In this document: one piece after another, positions 57,236 to 64,000 of the stretch | Layout of the letters: each line of letters opens with the position of its first letter | How positions within the stretch are numbered: the stretch's first letter is position 1 | Position numbers and translations under genes: made by a program | The notes under the pieces: model-generated | Told to the model about the DNA's origin: nothing | What the model saw: the letters and a program-made list of their open reading frames with translations, nothing else | The model's database searches: none | Source of the DNA: Paenibacillus sp. 37 | GTDB taxonomy: Bacteria > Bacillota > Bacilli > Paenibacillales > Paenibacillaceae | Assembly: GCF_008386395.1 (NCBI RefSeq) | Contig: NZ_CP043762.1 | Span: 248,001-312,000 of the forward strand | Length of the DNA: 64,000 nt | Direction of reading: 5' to 3'

Positions 57236-60200
57236 ATGAAACTTATCATAGCTGAAAAAAAAGACCAAGCCCAACGACTAGCGGCTCCTTTTCCAACCAA
57301 AGGGGAAGGTTGGGGCTACATCGAGGTACTGCCCTGTCCGACATTCCCCAAGGGAGCTTACTTCTCATGGGCAGCAGGACACTTAGTTACTTTAAAAGAA
57401 CCAGAGGATTATGATCCAACGTTTGAAAAGTGGAGAATGGAGCATCTACCCATACTACCAGGACCCTTTCAATTGAAGCCTGCAAAAGGGAAAGAAAAAT
57501 TGTTCGCCCACTTGAAGAAATTGATTCAAAACAAGAGCTTTAACGAGATTATAAATGCCTGTGATCCAGGCCGTGAAGGTGAAGCTATCTTTACTCTGAT
57601 ATATCAACTTAGTGGTTGTAAAAAACCCGTGAAAAGACTTTGGACTTCTTCGTTAACGAAAGAAGCGGTTTTTGCAGCATTTCAGAAACTTCTACCCGGA
57701 TCAGAAAAGAAAAATTTGTTTTATGAAGCATATGCTCGGTCATGTGCAGATTGGCTTGTGGGGATAAATACATCAAGAGCATACTCCATACTGCTTCGAG
57801 AGAAAGGAGTCAAAGTTGAAAAAGGAGAGAGCTTCTCAACAGGGCGTGTTCAAACGCCGGTTCTAGCACTTATTGTTGAACGCGAAAGGGAAATAAAGAG
57901 TTTTGTATCCACGCCCTATTGGGAAGTCATTGCAAACTTCAGCTTTAGCGGTATGGAGTATAGGGGGAAATGGTTTACAGGCAATCAAGACCGACTTATG
58001 GATCAGGGTAAAGCTGAGAAATTGGCCGCTTGGTGTTCAGGAAAAACGGCAGATATCGATGAGATATCTGTGGAGACTAAAGAGACTTTGCCTCCCTATC
58101 TCTTTAGTCTTTCCGCATTGCAAACCCTTGCAAATAAACTTTTTAAACTAAGTCCGAAAGATGTGTTAGATGCCTGTCAAACGCTATACGACAAGGGGTA
58201 TCAGAGCTACCCACGTACGGATAGTAATCGGATTACGACGGAAGAAGCAAAGGAGTTACCCCGCATTCTTGAGAACATAAGTAAACTAGGGCCTTATACT
58301 CCTTTAATCCCTAAACCGGTTCCCTCTATTATGAATAATAAAAGATTTGTGGATGCTTCGAAAGTATCAGACCACTACGCGATTATACCGACCGATACAG
58401 CTCCAGATTTAAGCAGATTAAGCCATAATGAAAGACTGATCTATGACTTGGTTGTCAAATCAGTAATTGCAGCTCATTATGATAGTGCTATTCTGGAACA
58501 CACCACGATCATCACGTATGTGGGAGATCAATTTTCGTTCATAACCAAAGGGAAGAGAATCATTCGAGACGGCTGGCGTCTCGTTATGAATACAGATGAC
58601 CCTGACGAGAGCGAAGAAAGCCTAGATCTGCTTCCTAGTGTAGTGGAGGGACAAGTTGGTTACACCACCGATTGTTTTGTTAAAGAAGCCTGGACTTCTG
58701 CTCCTAAGCGTTTGACAGAAGGTAACCTCATCTCAATGATGAAGTCTGCCGGGAATCAGTTAGGAAATAAAGAGCTAGAAAGCATCATGCGCAAAACGCA
58801 TGGTCTTGGAACAGAAGCGACTAGAGCAAGTATTATAAGCCGATTAAAGGATCAGAGTTATATTGAAATCAAAAAAAACTTGGTGTATCCCACCGTTAAA
58901 GGACGTACGCTTATTCAAGCTATCGGCCAATCTGCCCTATCTTCTGCCGAAACAACTGCAAAGTGGGAACAAACATTAAGTGAAATTGGTCAGGGGAGAT
59001 TTACACATACTAGCTTTATTGATCAAGCCAAGAAATTGGCTACTAAGCTCGTTAATGATGCTGTGAACTCTGTTCATTCTATGGACATGCCCGGAGCAGT
59101 TAAGCCGAACTCAGCAACGACTAATAACGGCATTCCCATTTCACAACCTCCAGTATCTAGCTCACCGGTACAATCCATATCGTCGCTGGGGCATTCTGGT
59201 ACTACACATATCGAGGGGGATCCAGAGCACCAAAAGTTCTTCATGCATAATGAAGTTATAGAAATTAGGGGGAATGCTACTGAATCTTCAGATGCTTCAA
59301 AACAGATTACTTCTTCTATTTCCAGTAGCCCAGCTAAGGCACCACCTATAACTGAAGCGCATTGGCGGCCGAAACGAAATGTGACCGCTGATCAAAACTT
59401 GGGATTTTGCAAAAAATGTGGCCAGCCTGTCATCGATAAAGGAGTTTTATATGGCTGTAGCGGATGGGAGAACACGGGGTGTGATTTCAAAATTAGCAAA
59501 ACGATCAAAGGTAAAGTCATTGAAAAGGAAACTATCCTACGTATTCTGGAAACGGGATCGAGTGGCTTAATACGGGGATTTGTTCATAAGTCCAAAGAAT
59601 CGAGTAAAAGCGATACCGTCTTTGATGCTATATTACAGTTTGACCAGACAGGCAAACTGTGTTGGAATTACCCAAGCACCGATGTGTTGAAGTTACCTGT
59701 CACCTTACTTAAATCTTCAACAGTCATACCCCCTTCAAATCAGGATTCAAAAAGTGCTTTCGCTGAGCTTGAAAGAGAAACAGCTAATTTGAAGTTACCT
59801 GCCAAAGTTATTCGTGTCACCTATGGACCTCGTGTAACGAGATATGAATTGGTACCAGCAGAAGGGCTGAATATATCCCATTTTAAGCGACTCAAGATGA
59901 ATTTGAAAATGGCTCTGAAGGCTGAAGAGATTACGCTTTATCTCCCTATCCCGGGCACAAACGTAATTGGTATTGAAGTACCCAGTAAACTACCGTATAC
60001 CGTTCATTTAAGACCACTTCTTGAGAATAAAGAATTTTTAGCTACACGAACTGCTCTAAACTTCCCTATTGGTATGGACATGTCGGGGGAACCTGTTTAT
60101 GCAGATTTAGCCAGCATGCCGCATCTACTGATCGCAGGAGCTACAGGAGCAGGCAAATCCGTATTTATCAACGCTATGATCATAAGTCTTTTATACAGTG

Positions 60201-60850
60201 TGGGTCCGGATAAGCTTAAATTTTTGTTCATTGATCCCAAAATGGTCGAACTCTCTGTCTACGAAAACATCCCGCATTTGTTTGGCCCGATCGTAACGGA
60301 TGTGAAAAGAGCAGGAATCGCATTGAAAAAACTTGTTGTAGAGATGGAAAAGCGATATGAACTTTTAAGCCACTATGGTGTGCGTAATATTGAATCGTAT
60401 TACGATAGGGTACAATCTGTAGATCCTAACGCTCCTCGCCTACCTTATATCGTTTTAGTCATAGATGAACTTGCGGATTTGATGATGACAACAGGAGCGG
60501 ATGTAGAAGAATGTATTCAACGAATTGCCCAACTTGCACGTGCAGCTGGTATTCATATGATCATAGCCACACAGCGCCCGTCTAAACAAGTTTTATCGCC
60601 TGTGATTAAAGCAAATTTACCCGTAAGAGTTGCATTCGCTGTTGCCAATCATTATGATTCTAAGGTAATTCTGGATGAGTCGGGAGCTGAAGATTTGCTA
60701 GGGAGAGGAGACATGCTATATCTTCCTAAGGATGGGGCAAAAAGAAGATTGGTTTCTGCTTATGTGTCCGATGTTGAAATTGAGAATATAGTATCTCACC
60801 TCAGTTCAAGTGGAGAGGGTCCTTCACGAGCTTTTACAAAACGAAATTAA
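57236..60850 (+). CDS. Topoisomerase III-FtsK/SpoIIIE fusion
   Basis: A single 1204-aa frame. Residues 1-610 are a type IA topoisomerase of the TopB type: Toprim IIAEKKD (E7) and ACDPGREGE (D110, E114), active-site tyrosine Y325 in QSYPRTDSNR. Residues 610-715 are a Ser/Pro linker. A zinc ribbon (C725, C728, C741, C749) and a topoisomerase C-terminal repeat follow to about 815. Residues 840-1195 are an FtsK/SpoIIIE motor: GATGAGKS (968-975), FIDPKMVELSVYENIPHL, VIDELADLM (D1077, E1078), ATQRPS. There is no membrane domain and no gamma (KOPS-reading) domain. The protein could decatenate and pump plasmid DNA in one complex. RBS ATAGGAGG. Terminator leader upstream. Confidence 0.9.
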   Translation: MKLIIAEKKDQAQRLAAPFPTKGEGWGYIEVLPCPTFPKGAYFSWAAGHLVTLKEPEDYDPTFEKWRMEHLPILPGPFQLKPAKGKEKLFAHLKKLIQNKSFNEIINACDPGREGEAIFTLIYQLSGCKKPVKRLWTSSLTKEAVFAAFQKLLPGSEKKNLFYEAYARSCADWLVGINTSRAYSILLREKGVKVEKGESFSTGRVQTPVLALIVEREREIKSFVSTPYWEVIANFSFSGMEYRGKWFTGNQDRLMDQGKAEKLAAWCSGKTADIDEISVETKETLPPYLFSLSALQTLANKLFKLSPKDVLDACQTLYDKGYQSYPRTDSNRITTEEAKELPRILENISKLGPYTPLIPKPVPSIMNNKRFVDASKVSDHYAIIPTDTAPDLSRLSHNERLIYDLVVKSVIAAHYDSAILEHTTIITYVGDQFSFITKGKRIIRDGWRLVMNTDDPDESEESLDLLPSVVEGQVGYTTDCFVKEAWTSAPKRLTEGNLISMMKSAGNQLGNKELESIMRKTHGLGTEATRASIISRLKDQSYIEIKKNLVYPTVKGRTLIQAIGQSALSSAETTAKWEQTLSEIGQGRFTHTSFIDQAKKLATKLVNDAVNSVHSMDMPGAVKPNSATTNNGIPISQPPVSSSPVQSISSLGHSGTTHIEGDPEHQKFFMHNEVIEIRGNATESSDASKQITSSISSSPAKAPPITEAHWRPKRNVTADQNLGFCKKCGQPVIDKGVLYGCSGWENTGCDFKISKTIKGKVIEKETILRILETGSSGLIRGFVHKSKESSKSDTVFDAILQFDQTGKLCWNYPSTDVLKLPVTLLKSSTVIPPSNQDSKSAFAELERETANLKLPAKVIRVTYGPRVTRYELVPAEGLNISHFKRLKMNLKMALKAEEITLYLPIPGTNVIGIEVPSKLPYTVHLRPLLENKEFLATRTALNFPIGMDMSGEPVYADLASMPHLLIAGATGAGKSVFINAMIISLLYSVGPDKLKFLFIDPKMVELSVYENIPHLFGPIVTDVKRAGIALKKLVVEMEKRYELLSHYGVRNIESYYDRVQSVDPNAPRLPYIVLVIDELADLMMTTGADVEECIQRIAQLARAAGIHMIIATQRPSKQVLSPVIKANLPVRVAFAVANHYDSKVILDESGAEDLLGRGDMLYLPKDGAKRRLVSAYVSDVEIENIVSHLSSSGEGPSRAFTKRN

Positions 60851-61450
60851 TGTATCTTCACTATCTGCATTTTGTACACTTTTTTTACCCGAGCCACGAA
60901 GATGGATATGACGACTATGAGTAACTACATATCGGAAGGTGGTTTTTACACGAATGGAGAGGATGTATCGAAGTTAACTGTAATCGATCTCAATTTAATG
61001 ACTGTAATATGAAGCGAAAGAAGAGCGCGGCACCGAGGAACAACCAAGCTTTCCATGCAGTTTGCAGAAAGCCCCTGAATGAGAGAATAGAAATTACGCA
61101 TATTAGAGAGACATATTTATGCACTCTTAAAGATGCAGCTGTGCCTGATAAGGATTGTTAAGTTGGTGAGGGGGAGCGCATTCGGTAACAGATGACGCAC
61201 GCAAGCCTGTAACGTTAGCCTTAACGGAGCAGATTGTGAATTGCGCAAGTATTTCGGTAGGTTAACACCCCAAAACGATGAACGTTATCAACCCATGAAA
61301 CGGCATTCCAGGGTTGTGTATCACGGCCTGTATGGTTCGCGGTTTTCTGCTTACCGTGAGATCCTGGTACATATAGCGCGGCAAACTCGTCCGTGTACAT
61401 TCTTCTTACCGAATCTCTAACGCACTGATTCCAAAGTTTAAACTACGTAA
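60851..61450. other. Gap of about 600 bp, nothing recognised
   Basis: No frame with an RBS. Base composition becomes more balanced from about 61.0 kb, which marks the border to the next small-gene cluster. It may be degraded coding DNA. Confidence 0.4.
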
Positions 61451-61480
61451 AAAGAGCCGTAATGTTTAACGGCTCTCTTT
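61449..61480 (-). terminator. Terminator overlapping the end of the XRE gene
   Basis: On the minus strand AGAGCCGT pairs with ACGGCTCT around a TAAACATT-type loop, followed by TTTTTACG. The stop codon of the XRE gene lies inside the hairpin. Confidence 0.82.
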
Positions 61481-61720
61481 GTTGTCTTCCGGTATGTATT
61501 CCATTACGTCCATAAGACTGTAGTCTTTTCCCGTCATCGCACGTAGAGTATCTATAATAATACTGAGAGTATTCAAGTCAACCCGTTTTGTTTTGCCGTC
61601 ACACAAGTCATAGATGAGGTTAGGTCTAACTTTAGCCTCCCGCGCGAGGGCATTTCTGCTTACATTTGCCGCGTCTATTGTTTCCCCTAATTTAATTTGA
61701 ATCGACATTGCCAATTCCAC
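61466..61720 (-). CDS. XRE/YozG-like HTH regulator
   Basis: An 84-aa Cro/C1-type HTH protein: VSRNALAREAKVRPNLIYDL (about 20-39) is the HTH, and DLNTLSIIIDTLRAMTG the following helix, as in YozG-type regulators. GTG 61720 has GGAGG at 6-nt spacing; ATG 61708 is an alternative. It is transcribed divergently from the 61.9-62.8-kb small genes, separated by a strong promoter, so it probably represses them. Confidence 0.8.
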   Translation of the reverse strand: MELAMSIQIKLGETIDAANVSRNALAREAKVRPNLIYDLCDGKTKRVDLNTLSIIIDTLRAMTGKDYSLMDVMEYIPEDNKESR

Positions 61721-61768
61721 CTTTCACCTCCCATCATACCCTATCGATAAACAATTTAAAATAATCAC

Positions 61769-61797
61769 TTGACGATTAACGCCTGCCGATATATAAT
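61769..61797 (+). promoter_or_regulatory. Strong sigma-A promoter of the small-gene cluster
   Basis: TTGACG (61769-61774), 17 bp, TATAAT (61792-61797). GATAAAC, GATTAACG, TTATCGTTAG and two TTAAAC copies lie around it and could be operator half-sites for the divergent XRE protein. There is no terminator leader here, unlike the plasmid's own operons. Confidence 0.8.
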
Positions 61798-61917
61798 TAA
61801 ACAACCTTTATCGTTAGACGTTAAACATAAAGTGTTAAACTCCTGATAATATTTTTTTTCGATACTATTCACAGTAACATCGTATTGGTCCACGATTTAT
61901 CCGCATGGAGGAAAGAA

Positions 61918-62205
61918 ATTATTTCGAACATTACTGTAATCGAGAAGGTAGACGACTTTGATGGATTCATCCGTATTGAGTACGGTGTCACACTTTTAGA
62001 TGAGCATTACGCTATTAACATTCACCCTGACTATAATATCGCTGTTATGGAGCGCGTTAGCTTTGTTGGAGTAAAGTACCTCACGACTTACGGAGAAATC
62101 TTCGATCAAAAGGTCGGTGACATTAGTTTCACCCATAACATCCGCGAAATGATCGCGGTTGAATTACTCCAAAAGCTTATTCCCCAGGAGGCAACTTCAT
62201 CGTAA
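61918..62205 (+). CDS. Small hypothetical protein, likely ATT start
   Basis: A 95-aa acidic protein of unknown family (VIEKVDDFDGFIRIEYGVTL). The frame is open from TTG 61885, but the only SD, GGAGG (61907-61911), points to ATT at 61918 (6-nt spacing). A start with ATT is rare, so the true start may be either. Base composition and codon use are more balanced than in most of the window, suggesting separate origin. Confidence 0.55.
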   Translation: MISNITVIEKVDDFDGFIRIEYGVTLLDEHYAINIHPDYNIAVMERVSFVGVKYLTTYGEIFDQKVGDISFTHNIREMIAVELLQKLIPQEATSS

Positions 62206-62297
62206 CGCACTTGTCGTCCGGAAAGCAGCTAGTTATTCTATCGGGAGCATTTCGGGGGATTCTCGGATTGAATCCGCGTACAACCGAAGGAGTCTGA
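62199..62297 (+). CDS. Possible 32-aa micro-ORF with ATC start
   Basis: AGGAGG (62186-62191) is followed at 7-nt spacing by ATC 62199 and an open frame to TGA 62297 (HLSSGKQLVILSGAF). It overlaps the preceding stop by 7 nt, as coupled genes do. The SD has no other in-frame start to serve. Translation is not certain. Confidence 0.3.
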   Translation: MVTHLSSGKQLVILSGAFRGILGLNPRTTEGV

Positions 62298-62323
62298 TTT
62301 ATTATCGGAGGAGGAAAGTATAA

Positions 62324-62455
62324 ATGATTGCAACTACAAATATGCCAACTACGCGTAACAACTGGGAATATAACAATTCATATAACCGTAACTTTAACCA
62401 TATGCTCATATTCGTTTACTGTCTTGTACTTATCGTGAAGGAATTGATCGCCTAA
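62324..62455 (+). CDS. Micro-protein with one membrane helix, 43 aa
   Basis: ATG 62324 follows GGAGGAGGAAAGTATAA. The 43-aa product has an Asn/Thr/Tyr-rich N-terminus and a C-terminal hydrophobic helix (MLIFVYCLVLIVKELIA). Its stop overlaps the next start (TAATG), a clear sign of translational coupling, so it is likely a real gene. Confidence 0.62.
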   Translation: MIATTNMPTTRNNWEYNNSYNRNFNHMLIFVYCLVLIVKELIA

Positions 62456-62814
62456 TGACAGCGAAAGTTGAACTCGAACTAGCTTCGATGGTACTTGGCC
62501 CATTTGATGAGGATCACCAGTACGTATTGTATGAAGGCTATGTATTGAATGGCCGCCACATTTTCATTATGGATTCTGGCGACCTTTGGTTGCGCCAGGT
62601 ACACAAGGCTCCGAACATGGATCACCTTTATATCGACGGAGACTCCAGCGGGCTAATTATTGCCAATGAAGTAGAAGGCATGGACGTCCGCTTACTTATA
62701 GAAACGATTATCACGGAATTGATGCAGATAAACGGTCTCCAGTTCCTTCTCGATATCATGCTATGGACGAAGGATCGTAGCGACCTGAACCTCAAGCTCG
62801 AACACCTTCGATGA
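62455..62814 (+). CDS. Hypothetical 119-aa protein
   Basis: An acidic soluble protein (VLGPFDEDHQYVLYEGYVLN; ETIITELMQINGLQFLLDIM) without a recognised family. It overlaps the micro-protein gene by one base (TAATG). Codon use is the same as in the preceding small genes. Last gene of the cluster under the 61.77-kb promoter. Confidence 0.6.
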   Translation: MTAKVELELASMVLGPFDEDHQYVLYEGYVLNGRHIFIMDSGDLWLRQVHKAPNMDHLYIDGDSSGLIIANEVEGMDVRLLIETIITELMQINGLQFLLDIMLWTKDRSDLNLKLEHLR

Positions 62815-63393
62815 ACCTAACAGCCCGAGAACGATGACGTACGCCATGGAAACGTAATGTACTGAGTTAGTGGGGCTGAACGCTGACATGGATCCCTATG
62901 CAGTTCGTAGTTTATCCGGACTTTACCGCGCCAACGGTTGGTCCGGTGCTTATAACGCGATTGAGAGGCAGCCTGTTAATCCGGAACAGGCACCGTTTGT
63001 ACGTTTAATATTCCTATAAATAACAACGTTAGTTCCTGTTTATTTTTTTGCAAAAAATTATATACTCATGTCCCCAAATCAGAAAAAGTGTCCTACCCAT
63101 ATATAGGGGGATTCTTAAAAATACCCTAGACTCTAATCGGTCGGCATTAACAAAGCTACGAAAATTTTTCGGAAAATGTGTTATAAGAGATTGGGAGTCG
63201 TTTAGTACGAGCATATCCGTGGTTGACGTGAGCGGAGGTAATGTCATTGAATGAAGTAAATTCAATATGCTGTCTCAACTCGTATATGTATATTTTCATT
63301 CTGTAATCCTACGTTCTTCCTCATGATAACCACAAGGGTGTGGTATTCTCTCAAGCATACATATCCCGTTTGGAGGTTTTACGATTTTATATT
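62815..63393. other. Gap of about 580 bp, nothing supported
   Basis: Frames on both strands at 63029-63265 (78 aa minus, 68 aa plus) overlap each other and have no RBS, so I do not accept either. No strong hairpin except the terminator at 63394. Confidence 0.4.
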
Positions 63394-63428
63394 AAAATGC
63401 TCACAAGTTATACACTTGCGAGCATTTT
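63394..63428 (-). terminator. Terminator of the HD-GYP gene
   Basis: On the minus strand AAAATGCTCGCAAG pairs with CTTGTGAGCATTTT (one G-U pair), followed by AATATAAAATCG. The stem includes the last codons of the gene. The mirrored T-run on the plus strand means it can work both ways. Confidence 0.75.
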
Positions 63429-64000
63429 TTCGTGTTGTTCCATAACTCTGAAAAGGCTTGGATCTTCTTCAAGACATTGAATGAAAATCTCAACGATATA
63501 GGGATCAAATTGATGACCAGCGTTATTTCGAAGTTGCTCTATAGCGTAGTTTACATCTAAGGCAGGCCTATAGGACCGACTGGTTGTCATTGCATCGAAA
63601 GCATCGCATATGGAAACAATCCTTGCGGGCAGAGGAATCTCATATCCGGACAACCCTCTCGGATAGCCCCTTCCGTCCATTCGTTCATGATGATAGAGAA
63701 CGATCTCACTAACACCTATAGTTCGGAGCTCTTCAATCTCATTAATAATCTGAAATCCATATTCGGGATGCTTACGAATAACAGCAAATTCAGATTCAGT
63801 AAGCTTTTCTGTTTTAGAAAGGATGTTCTCAGGGACTCCTACCTTTCCGATATCATGAAGAAGCGCACCAATCTCTAAATAATAACTTTCACTTTCATTA
63901 AGCCGTAATTTTTCAGAAAGTGCCTTTGCGTATCGGCTGACATTTGTTGAATGAGAAGCTGTATAAGGATCTCGAGCATAAACCAGTTTAGAAAGAGCGC
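63408..64000 (-). CDS. HD-GYP domain protein, 5' end beyond the window
   Basis: The frame stays open to the edge, so about 197 residues of the C-terminus are visible. The HD-GYP signature is complete: ARDPYTASHSTNVSRYAKAL, ALLHDIGKVGVP (the HD pair), HHERMDGRGYPRGLSG (HHE...GYP) and CDAFDAMTTSRSYRP. Such domains hydrolyse c-di-GMP to GMP, so it could oppose the GGDEF enzyme at 44.3 kb. Any sensor domain lies outside the window. The internal ATG at 63680 is not the start. Confidence 0.92.
   Translation of the reverse strand, partial: ALSKLVYARDPYTASHSTNVSRYAKALSEKLRLNESESYYLEIGALLHDIGKVGVPENILSKTEKLTESEFAVIRKHPEYGFQIINEIEELRTIGVSEIVLYHHERMDGRGYPRGLSGYEIPLPARIVSICDAFDAMTTSRSYRPALDVNYAIEQLRNNAGHQFDPYIVEIFIQCLEEDPSLFRVMEQHEKMLASV

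Noticed and set aside
57563..57583. Possible loss of the second Toprim aspartate in the topoisomerase (ACDPGREGE instead of DPDREGE)
   Set aside because: From general knowledge, TopB-type enzymes of Bacillota commonly have a D-x-GREGE form here, so it is not a clear sign of inactivity.
63029..63265. Overlapping ORFs on both strands near 63.1 kb
   Set aside because: They overlap each other nearly completely and neither has an RBS or familiar motif.
1..64000. rRNA, tRNA and IS-element search by eye
   Set aside because: No tRNA-like cloverleaf, rRNA block or transposase domain was recognised; short or unusual ones may be missed without a covariance or profile search.

Overview
This 64-kb AT-rich window looks like part of a large plasmid (or plasmid-like megareplicon) from a Gram-positive, endospore-former-type Bacillota, most likely Paenibacillus or a close relative. 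The reasons are strong AGGAGG-type ribosome binding sites, frequent TTG/GTG starts, three S-layer-homology (SLH) surface proteins, a copper-amine-oxidase-type stalk domain on a secreted nuclease, a TubZ/TubR partition locus and an iteron-type origin. No rRNA, tRNA or core metabolic gene was recognised.

Layout. 0.4-1.1 kb: a small minus-strand gene behind a terminator leader. 1.2-10.1 kb: about 9 kb without convincing genes, mostly nine degenerate tandem copies of a ~694-bp unit full of ATTCAGT motifs and two hairpin types. 10.2-15.6 kb: maintenance block with a replication-relaxation-like protein, tubR-tubZ with 11-bp repeats at its promoter, and a minus-strand parA plus ribbon-helix-helix gene. 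The parA upstream region carries the same ATTCAGT/TATATTACATAATATATT elements as the 9-kb array, so the array is best read as a giant centromere for that cassette. 15.7-26.7 kb: one Tad/type IVc pilus-like operon. 27.2-27.4 kb: an orphan type I-C-like CRISPR mini-array. 27.4-35.7 kb: surface proteins and small genes. 36.5-39.9 kb: initiator gene, eight 16-bp iterons (CCCCAAATCTCCGCTC), and a second winged-helix-like protein. 40.7-48.6 kb: HTH-NYN pair, secreted SNase, diguanylate cyclase, an McrB_N-HNH nuclease and a frameshifted GIY-YIG/DUF2075 helicase. 49-52 kb: degraded stretch and a third SLH protein. 53.1-57 kb: a plasmid-borne NusA, a tandem PadR-like regulator, a MazG-like enzyme and unknowns. 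57.2-60.9 kb: a topoisomerase III fused to an FtsK/SpoIIIE motor. 61.4-62.8 kb: a compositionally different cluster of tiny genes. The right edge cuts an HD-GYP gene.

The most striking system is a family of at least eight promoter-proximal terminator leaders, found in front of unrelated operons on both strands. Most have a sigma-A-type promoter, exactly 7 bp from -10 to an AT[CT][AG]AATA start sequence, then a GAAGCAC-type element at the foot of a strong hairpin with a U-run, then an RBS and the gene. Two looser relatives precede a small membrane protein and nusA. Because the same replicon encodes its own NusA, the RNA polymerase pausing/termination factor, I propose that it runs a plasmid-wide attenuation/antitermination regulon. 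The leaders and NusA are visible in the sequence; their functional link is inference.
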